The notes below the pieces were generated by a model. That model saw only the letters and a list, made by a program, of their open reading frames with translations, was not told the origin of the DNA and made no database searches. From NCBI GenBank assembly GCA_015680905.1, contig CM027384.1:77409501-77473500 (forward strand): a stretch of DNA of 64,000 bases, written 5' to 3'. Of the stretch, positions 57,521-64,000 are shown piece after piece; the first letter of the stretch is position 1, and every line of letters begins with the position of its first letter. This DNA is from Coptis chinensis (lineage: Eukaryota; Streptophyta; Magnoliopsida; Ranunculales; Ranunculaceae). Both the position numbers and the translations under genes were made by a program.

Positions 57521-58058
57521 TTTTTTTTTTTATTATAGTTGTTTTAATTTTTTATTAAAAAAAATACAAAAACTTCTAGACAACAAAACTTGACTTGTCC
57601 AACATCTTGACGGCTAAAGTTGTCCCGTGTGAGTGACTACTAAATTTTTGAGTATTTTGGTCGATAATTTAACAATTGTTAAGATAAAAATAAGTATTTG
57701 GCAGCGCGTTGGTGAACAAAATTGTCAAAAAAATTGCTACTTGTCACATTAGAATTGGAATATAGCAGCGCGTTGATGAACGAAATTGTCAAAAAAATTG
57801 CTACATGTCATCAACGCACTGATATATTCCATTTCTAATGTGATTATTTTTTTGACAATTTTAAGTTTTTTTTTAAACACCTGTTTTTTATCTCAACAAT
57901 TGTTAAATTCTCGACAAAATACTTTTTTTATTTAGCAAATTCACACAAGAAAACAACTTTAGTTGTCAAGATATTGGACGGGTCAAGTTTTGCCGCCCAG
58001 AAGTTTTGGTATTTTTTTTTAATAAAAAAATTAAAATGGCTGTAATAAAAAAAAAATA
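57521..58058. mobile_element. Nested foldback (long-TIR MITE) element
   Basis: Inserted in the left arm of the larger element, and absent from the matching place in the right arm. Its own ends are inverted copies: TATTATAGTTGTTTTAATTT at 57531 versus ATTAAAATGGCTGTAATA at 58030. Inward come an ACAAAACTTGACTTGTCCAA block and a TTTAACAATTGTTAAGAT block, each mirrored. The centre has a further GCAGCGCGTTG..GAACAAAATTGTC direct/inverted set. No coding capacity. Confidence 0.75.
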
Positions 58059-58239
58059 GGGGTATTTAGCTTTTGGGCCACATTATAAATGCATAATTTG
58101 CAGTTGGTCACCAATTGTTCGTTTATTAGCGATTGGGCCAAAATTGACGGTGATCCGTCCATATTTTCTAAATTGACACATTTACCCTTGCACGTGTATT
58201 GCACGTGATTGAAATAAACGGCTAAGATCAAAGTTATTT

Positions 58240-58674
58240 TCAAATCAACAGCCACCATAACCCATGCTTCTCTTTCGAAACTCTAAAGTTGAGTTGCTTC
58301 ACCATCTTTAAATACTTTTGTAATGAATCACTGGAAACAACTTTTTTCTGTTCTGAGGAAACAACCTCTTCTGACTTGATTTTGTTATGGGAGTTTCTTG
58401 AACTGTTGTCTCTAGTGAATAGTGAAACAATTGGGACTTTTTCAACTTTAAATTTCACTGTGAACGAAGGAGATGATTTTTTGGTTGCCTCTATTTTCTC
58501 AGATTTTGATTTGTTCTTAAACCCTAACATTAATACACGAAGTTTAGTAGCAGGTTTTAGAAACGAACCGGGAAATTGAAGCTTATTATTATTAGAATGT
58601 GCTGAATCAGTTGATGAGTTCATCAAACCACTGAGTTCATCAGAAGGTGACAGTGTAAGATTCGGGTCGCCCAT
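58240..58674 (-). pseudogene. Captured fragment of a membrane-associated kinase regulator gene (MAKR3/4-like)
   Basis: MAKR proteins (BKI1 relatives) are plasma-membrane-tethered regulators of receptor kinases. The 144-codon minus-strand frame reads LSPSDELSGLMNSSTDSA (a family-like N-terminal motif), then FTVKFKVEKVPIVSLFTRDN, SSRNSHNKIKSEE and LQKYLKMVKQLNFRVSKEK, which is the conserved C-terminal block. After that the sequence diverges (HGLWWLLI-stop), so the normal C-terminus is lost at the fragment end. The N-terminal region is much shorter than in a full MAKR and begins near the border of the cargo. It lies between the inverted arms of the MULE-like element, so it is a captured copy. 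Whether it is expressed is unknown. Confidence 0.8.
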
Positions 58675-58689
58675 AAAGAGGGATTCTAT

Positions 58690-59180
58690 GCTTTGTTTAT
58701 CCCAGGTGGTTAGAGCACTTTACCAATGGGACCCCGTATTAATAACGCCATTCATTTCATTGATCAGAGGGACGAGTTGCCTTCCCTAGCTGCATACTTA
58801 TAACCCTACCCTCCCTTACTATGAAAAGAGTTCGATCACCCGCCTTTCAAAACCCCATCCCCATAGGCCTCGCACGCAAGTGAGCTCCTATACGTCGTCT
58901 CGACTCTTATCACTGTTTTCGCCAGGAGAGTCAGAACTGAGAACGGTCTTCTACATCAAATCATCCTGAACTGACTCGCTTTCTAGGCAAAAAAAAGGGT
59001 AACAGGGGAACAATGAGTGGCGTAAGAGCGCACTTGAATGCAATTCGAGCTAAACTAAGAACGTCTATTGTGGAAAGGTGCGACACTCTTTCCACCCACG
59101 CTCGACTAAGGCTATAGCTAGCATTGAGCGCTCGTCTACGCTTTCCTTCCTTATAAGATATTTGCTCACTCACATCTACC
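58690..59180. other. Segment resembling plant mitochondrial DNA (possible NUMT) in the element interior
   Basis: About 490 bp near 48% GC, unlike the AT-rich surroundings. It has the look of plant mitochondrial intergenic DNA (for example GAAAAGAGTTCGATCACCCG, AACCCCATCCCCATAGGCCT, CTCGACTCTTATCACTG). There is no long frame or recognised gene. The assignment rests on composition and remembered style only. Confidence 0.4.
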
Positions 59181-59438
59181 TTACCAAACCAGGCACCTCT
59201 GACCACCATAGCGCCCATCATCATCGTCGTCGTCTGTTTCGTTTGCCACGTGGTAGATAGTGGTGGTTGGGTTGGTGTTGTAAGTTTGTTTCAGCTGAAA
59301 ACCTCCATAGTTGGGAGTGCCAGAGCGGTAAAAGTGAAAAAATGAGTGTTGGGGGGTTTTGGGGTTAGGTGGTTTTAGCTCTTTTTGAGGCTGGGGTGAA
59401 GAAGAGAGAAAAGGTTTTCTGGTGGAAGAAGACAGCGT
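59181..59438 (-). pseudogene. Unidentified coding-type fragment in the element interior
   Basis: 86 codons are open on the minus strand. They are Ser/Pro/Lys-rich at the start (SSSTRKPFLSSSPQPQKEL, resembling an organelle transit peptide), then HFYRSGTPNYGGFQLK, an Asn/Thr-rich part and an acidic run (NETDDDDDDGRYGG). The frame lacks an ATG at its start and ends in CLVW-stop at the junction with the mitochondrial-like segment. I do not recognise the parent gene. Confidence 0.4.
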
Positions 59439-60097
59439 CTAACGGCTATATTGATTGGGGCCTTTGGATCAAATCTTAATTTTACCATTTTTTTGTTTGA
59501 TTTCAAATTTCACATCATTGACACGTGCAAGGGGTGTTTTAGGCATTACACAAAATCAGTTTTTCAGACTAACGGTTCAGTCACGGTCAACTCAAAGTCA
59601 ACGCAGTCAACCGTTAATTTTGGCCCAATCGCTAATAAACGAACAATTGGTGACCAACTGCAAATTATGCATTTATAATGTGGCCCAAAAGCTAAATACC
59701 CCAAAAAATTATCATCATTTTTTGAACGGGTTAAGTTTTGTCGTTTCAATGTTTTGTTTTGTTTTTTAGTAAAAAAATTAGGGACAAACGAGACAACTAT
59801 TCCGGTTTGAATGTTTTTTTTAATAAAAAAAATTGAAATGCACCGGACAAGTTATGCCGTCCGAAATAAAAACTGAAAATATCGAAAAAAATGCGTTGGT
59901 ACATAAACTGGTTTTAGTCATTTTGACCAAGCTAAAAATACTGATGTGTCAGCAATTTTTTTTAGCAACGCGTTGATAATGCTCCAACATGAGAGGAGAG
60001 AGAAATAAAATTAATGTAGAGAAAAAAAAAATGTTTTCTCATTTTGGTGTGAAGCGACGACCCAGCTCCCATTTACATTCTTTTAAATGGGACCATA

Positions 60098-60625
60098 GGC
60101 CATACCTTTCATGACTTACAGGGCTCTTCAAAATACCCACCCACTAACTTTGCCTAGTTCGAGGGACACCAGCTCCACCCAATCCTATTTCAAAGACGAA
60201 TTTGCCCTTTTTTGAAAGTTTTACGAAATAAGATAACTATAGGTTTTTTCTCAGAAAACCTAACTTTTCCAAAACCAAGAAAGAGAGAGATTATAAGAGA
60301 GCAATTCTTTTGTGAGTTGAGTGTTCATTCTTTGTGAGTGGATTGAGAGACTTGTAATGTCTGCTACTCGGGACATCTAGTAAAGCTTGGAACTCGCAGC
60401 AGTGGAAGTAGGTAAATTGCGAACTACGATATATCTCGCCTTGTAGTTTGTTCTTCTTTATATTAATTGTTTTACTTTATATGCTTGTTATTTGATATTG
60501 AGAAGTGTTGGGATATTGCTTGGAGGGTGTGAAGTCTTGTCTAGTAAGAAGGATTGATCCTTGTGTAGGATTGATCTATTGTAGTGGGTAACGTTGTTTC
60601 CGACCATTATATTATATTCACAACA
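60098..60625 (+). repeat. 5' LTR of the copia element (left boundary uncertain)
   Basis: The right boundary is set by CACAACA just before the primer-binding site (60630-60643). A TATAAGA at 60292-60298 fits a promoter TATA box, with a GAGAGCAATTC leader after it. No second LTR is in the window for comparison, so the left end near 60098 is only a guess (first TG after the MULE-like element and its flank). Confidence 0.5.
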
Positions 60626-60629
60626 ATTG

Positions 60630-60643
60630 TTGGTATCGAAATA
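60630..60643 (+). other. Primer-binding site of the copia element
   Basis: TTGGTATCGAAATA directly downstream of the LTR. The first eight bases TTGGTATC match the usual initiator-Met tRNA 3' complement; the following bases have drifted. Confidence 0.6.
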
Positions 60644-60756
60644 TGTTTTTACGACTGGGATTTTGAGTTTAGTGCTTTCGAATTTGTGTAGACAATGTGT
60701 TCAATTAAATTCGAAGTGAATTTATTTTTGGAATTATTGTGTGTGTAACTTGAAAG

Positions 60757-61575
60757 ATGGCTCCCAAGATGTCAAACGAAAAGTTTGAAGTAGAAAAGTT
60801 TAATGGGAAGAATAACTTTGGGATTTGGCAAGTCCAAGTAAAGGACATCCTCATCTAACAAGGTTTGCACAAGGCTTTAAAGGGGAATTAAATCTAAAAT
60901 GCGAATATGAGTAATGATGATTGGGAAGAGTTCGATCTTCGGGCTTGTTCATCAATCCGATTATGTCTTGTTAATGAGGTCATGTATAGTGTGATGGGAG
61001 AAAATACCGGCATTTGCCGGTATTTGGCTCAAAACTAGAGTCTCTATGTATATGACCAAGAGCATGATGAACAAGATGTACCTTAAAGAAGCGCCTTTAT
61101 CGGGTACATGATGGTCGATGACGATCTGCAAAGAGCACGCTAATGAGTTCCGTCGACGTCTAGCGGATTATTTGAATGTTGGTATGAAGATGGATGATGA
61201 GGATCAAGCGACATGTTTAATATTCTCCTTGCCAGAAAGTTATAAGCTTCTAATGACTACATTTATGAACAGAGAAGTCGTCGATCTTGACGAAGTTCAG
61301 AATGCACTTCTTTCTTATGAGTTGATGAAGAAAACACGTGTAGAGAATAACATTGATGCAGGTCAGGGGCTAGTGGCAAGAGGAAATTCGTATGAACAAA
61401 ATTCTACAAGTAATGAGAATTCTAGGTCCAAGTCAAAGAAGCCTTTAAAATATGTACAGTGCTACAATTGCAATGAAAAGGGACATTACGCAAGTAATTG
61501 TCCTCACCCGAAGAAAGAGAACAAGAGAGATGGTCAGAAGAAAGGTAAGGCAAAAATTGAGGCAAGTTATGCTTC
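60757..61575 (+). pseudogene. Copia gag with CCHC zinc knuckle
   Basis: Capsid protein region. The ATG at 60757 opens MAPKMSNEKFEVEKFNGKNN and FGIWQVQVKDIL, then a TAA at 60856-60858 (a likely CAA to TAA change), more stops near 60890, and frameshifts to about 61115. From 61118 the frame is open: [31 protein letters not shown], and the nucleic-acid-binding zinc knuckle [14 protein letters not shown] at 61460-61501. Confidence 0.88.
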
Positions 61576-62056
61576 AGGCTCTGAAGAGGATGAGTTCAGT
61601 CTCTGTGTGTACTATATGACCAAAAGGTGGATTCTTAATTCCGGATGTTCCTATCATATGTACCCGAATAGAAAGTGGTTTACTTCTTATGAGAGCATTG
61701 ATGGTGGTTCCGTTTTGATGGGTAATGACATTGCTTGTAAGACGGTAGGAATTGGAACTATGTATGATGGTGTAGTGAGGACTTTAACCGATGTGAGACA
61801 TGTTCCTGAGCTAAAGAAAAGTCTTATTTCTCTTGGTACCTTGGATTCCAAAGGCCACAAGTTTGTGGGCGAAGGTGGAGTCCTAAATATTGTTAATGGC
61901 TCTTTAGTTGTTATGAAGGGTCAAAAACATGGAACCTTGTATACTCTGACGATAGGTAGTACGGTGATAAAGCGATGTAGCAGTTTTCAGGTGCATGTAG
62001 TAATGATTATGAGTGCATTTAAGATATGGCATATCGCGTTTAGGGCATATGAGTGA
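61576..62056 (+). pseudogene. Copia protease with altered active site
   Basis: Continues in the gag frame. The active-site segment reads [13 protein letters not shown] where the family has Asp-Ser-Gly; the catalytic Asp codon is AAT (61637-61639), so the enzyme should be dead. The typical downstream segment [35 protein letters not shown] and HGTLYTL is intact. The frame is lost at the following pre-integrase His motif (about 62040). Confidence 0.88.
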
Positions 62057-63100
62057 AAAAAAGGTTTGTCCGAAGTTTAGGCAATATTCGGGGTTCTTGA
62101 AGAATTTGAAGAAGCCAAGTATGGGGTTCCGTGAGCATTGCGCTCTATAGGAAGCAGTGTGTAGAGTCAAGTTCAAGTCAAGCAAGCATATGACAACAGC
62201 ATCCTTGACTATGTGCATACAGATGTTTGGGGACCCTCTTTTGGTGGCTTCAAAGGGAGGTAACCGCTTATTATGTCTCATTCATTGATGATCATACTCG
62301 CTATGTGTGGGTGTATATGATGAAATCGAAAGATGAAGTGTTTGAGACATTTAAGAAGTGGAAGGCAAGGGTTGAGAATCGCATTTATATAGGGAGGTAA
62401 AGACATTACGATTCGACAATAGTCTCGAGTATACCTATGGACCTTTCCAAGAGTTTTGTAAGTCTTGTGAAGAGGAATTGCCGGATTAATTTGGATAGTC
62501 GGGCACGCCACAAATGAGAATGGAATGGCGAGAGGATGAAATAGAACCTTGCTTGAAAGAGTGAGATGTTTGTTGTCTAATGCCGCCTAGGCAAAGATTA
62601 TCGGAATCTGGTGTCCATGGCATGTTACATGTACAATAGGTCACTAGTACCAACTATAGATTGCAGGACACCTTATCAGGTGTGGTCAGGTAACCCAGCT
62701 GATTATAGTATTTTGCGAGTGTTTGGATCGACAACTTACTACCATGTGAGAGAAAGCAAGCTAGATCCTAGAGCTAAGAAGGTTATATTCTTAGGCTTCA
62801 CAAATGTGGTAAATGGATACAGATTGTGGTGTCTAGAAGACCACAAGTTCCTAGTCAGCAGAGATGTTACCTTTGATGAGACTTCCGTGTTATCGTTCAG
62901 TAAGCCAGAAGTTGCTGGGCAAAATGGTGAGTCTATAGAAGTTCAAATCTTACCGAGCTTGAGTTGTCCGTCTGATTCAGAGATGAGGTGGTTAGATCAT
63001 GATGAGGTACCAAATCATGCTACCACACAACAACAGGAAGAAGAGCAAGAGCATTCGCAACTTGTAGTGGCTGACCCTAGGCCAAAGAGACAAGTTAAAG
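62057..63100 (+). pseudogene. Copia integrase, frameshifted
   Basis: Broken pieces: LGHMSEKK (about 62050), [18 protein letters not shown] (about 62205), [20 protein letters not shown] (62280-62340), a damaged region around the catalytic Glu (62500-62580), then open from 62611: MACYMYNRSLVPTIDCRTPY, VWSGNPADYSILRVFG and VIFLGFTNVVNGYRLWCLED, the C-terminal GKGY-type region. Several frameshifts between 62056 and 62611. Confidence 0.85.
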
Positions 63101-64000
63101 AAGTACACAAGTATGGGCACGAGAAGCCGGTGAAACATTATGGTCGAGTGGATTTAGTGACATACGCACTGAATATCGAAGATGATAAGCCCGATAGCTT
63201 CAAGGAAGCTGTCAGAGATGTATATTACAGAGATTGGTTGGTAGCTATGCAAGCAGAGATGGAATCTCTTGATAAAAATTACATATGGGACCTAATTTTA
63301 TTGCCAAAGGGCAAAAGGACTATCGACAGTAAATGGGTGTTCAGAAAGAAAGAGGTCTTTTAGTCCGATATCTATTTGAACGCACAAGACAAGAGTTGTA
63401 GCAAATGATTTTTCACGAAAAGTTTGAAGGAGTCAACTACAATGAGGTATTTTTCCCCGTTCAAACATAACGCCCATTTTGTGTTATTGAGTTTAGTTGC
63501 TTTTTACTTTGACTTGGAGTTAGAGCAACTTGATGTGAAAACCGCTTGCATGGGGACTTGGAGGAAGAGATCTATATGAGACAACAACCTTCGGTTTGTC
63601 ATTCTTGAAAAGAAGATCATGTATGCAAATTGAATCGGTCACTGTATGGGTTAAAGCAATCGCCCAGGCAATGGTACAAGCGCTTTGACATGTTCATGAT
63701 GCAACATAAGTACACCCGAAGTAAGTATGATTATTGTGTTTACTTTCGTAGGCTTCGTGGTAATCTCCTGCTTTATGTGGATGATATGCTTATTGCTTCC
63801 AAAAGCTTGGTGGAGATAGACAAGTTGAAACCTCAACTTAGCTCTGAGTTTGAGATGAAAGACTAAGGTGAAGCCAAGAAGATACTGGGCATGGAGATTG
63901 ACAGAGATAGGCAAAATCGATGGATAGTTGTATCTCAGAAGAAATACCTTCAGAAAGTACTATCGCGTTTTGGTATGGAGAATGCAAAGTCGGTTTCTAC
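63101..64000 (+). pseudogene. Copia reverse transcriptase, incomplete at window end
   Basis: RT begins SFKEAVRDVYYRDWLVAMQA and MESLDKNYIWDLILLPKGKR with WVFRKKEVF, then a stop at 63363 and frameshifts to about 63630. From 63630: NRSLYGLKQSPRQWYKRFDM and the catalytic LLYVDDMLIASK (Tyr-Val-Asp-Asp codons 63774-63785), a stop at 63864, then KKILGMEIDRDR onward in frame to the window edge. The RNase H and 3' LTR lie outside. Confidence 0.9.

Larger units (their letters stand above)
57245..59985. mobile_element. Long-TIR (MULE-like, Pack-MULE-type) element carrying gene fragments
   Basis: The arms at about 57245-58245 and 59440-59985 are inverted copies. Examples: left TAAAACCAGTTTATGTACCA and CAGTTTTTATTTCGGACGG (57365-57410) versus their complements at 59875-59917. 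A roughly 80-bp block around GGGCCACATTATAAATGCAT (58076-58140) is repeated inverted at 59620-59685. The left arm is interrupted by a nested foldback element. The interior (58246-59438) carries coding-type DNA unrelated to a transposase: a MAKR fragment, a GC-richer segment and an unidentified frame. Long TIRs and gene cargo fit Pack-MULEs. No clean 9-bp duplication was found, so classification is provisional. Confidence 0.75.
60000..64000 (+). mobile_element. Ty1/copia LTR retrotransposon, degraded, truncated by the window end
   Basis: Gag, protease, integrase and RT follow in that order on the plus strand, the copia order. The 5' LTR ends about 60625 and is followed closely by TTGGTATCGAAAT, a match to the initiator-Met tRNA primer site (TGGTATC...). 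The LTR start is uncertain, and the 3' LTR lies beyond the window. Multiple stops and frameshifts make it inactive. Sequence style is closest to the Tork/Tnt1-like group, inferred only. Confidence 0.88.

Noticed and set aside
1-64000. CRISPR arrays, bacterial operons, tRNA or rRNA genes
   Set aside because: No regularly spaced identical short repeats with unique spacers and no convincing tRNA cloverleaf or rRNA sequence was seen; all other signals are those of a plant nuclear genome.

Overview
This is a window of nuclear DNA from a flowering plant, very probably a eudicot. The evidence is AT-rich intergenic DNA, GT-AG introns, two intact plant-type genes (a GPAT6-class cutin glycerol-3-phosphate acyltransferase and a GT64 glycosyltransferase), mTERF-family gene remnants, and a dense layer of plant transposons (Helitron, CACTA, hAT, MULE-like, Ty3/gypsy Tat, Ty1/copia). 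All gene models and boundaries were worked out by eye; no database search was possible.

Layout. (1) About 1-18.8 kb is a decayed autonomous-type Helitron on the minus strand. Its RepHel gene runs from an ATG at 18807 to a stop at 6701, and an RPA1-like gene (4085-980) follows. A 7.37-kb CACTA element (9897-17267, 3-bp duplication AGT) splits the Rep domain and carries a captured fragment of a cation-chloride cotransporter (CCC1) gene. A 1.28-kb hAT-type element (2296-3570, 8-bp duplication CCTGTGAG) sits exactly on an exon-intron junction of the RPA gene. (2) 18.9-22.8 kb holds local duplications and a YJU2-like splicing-factor pseudogene. (3) 22.8-39.2 kb is a cluster of three mTERF-like pseudogenes. 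The first is split in its first exon by an 11.9-kb Tat-type LTR retrotransposon (22985-34877, 5-bp duplication CCCAC). That element carries gag-PR-RT-RNH-IN on the minus strand and, on the opposite strand between pol and the 3' LTR, an antisense ORF region and a tandem-repeat array. (4) 39.9-42.7 kb is an intact two-exon GPAT6-type gene on the minus strand, with a 240-bp Helitron-like insertion in its only intron. (5) 42.7-53.1 kb is gene-free DNA with several small TIR elements, a solo-LTR candidate and a second member of the intronic Helitron-like family. (6) 53.2-56.5 kb is an intact five-exon GT64 gene on the plus strand. (7) 57.2-60.0 kb is a long-TIR, MULE-like element. Its interior carries a MAKR-type kinase-regulator fragment, a segment that looks mitochondrial, and an unidentified coding fragment. 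(8) About 60.2-64.0 kb is the 5' two-thirds of a degraded Ty1/copia element that runs off the window.

Only the GPAT6-like and GT64 genes look functional. The rest is nested mobile DNA and its cargo. The order of events is partly readable: the Helitron came before the CACTA and hAT insertions, and the mTERF gene came before the Tat insertion. The most interesting items are the antisense coding region in the Tat element, the two gene-capturing DNA transposons, and the hAT insertion that rebuilds the splice donor it landed on.
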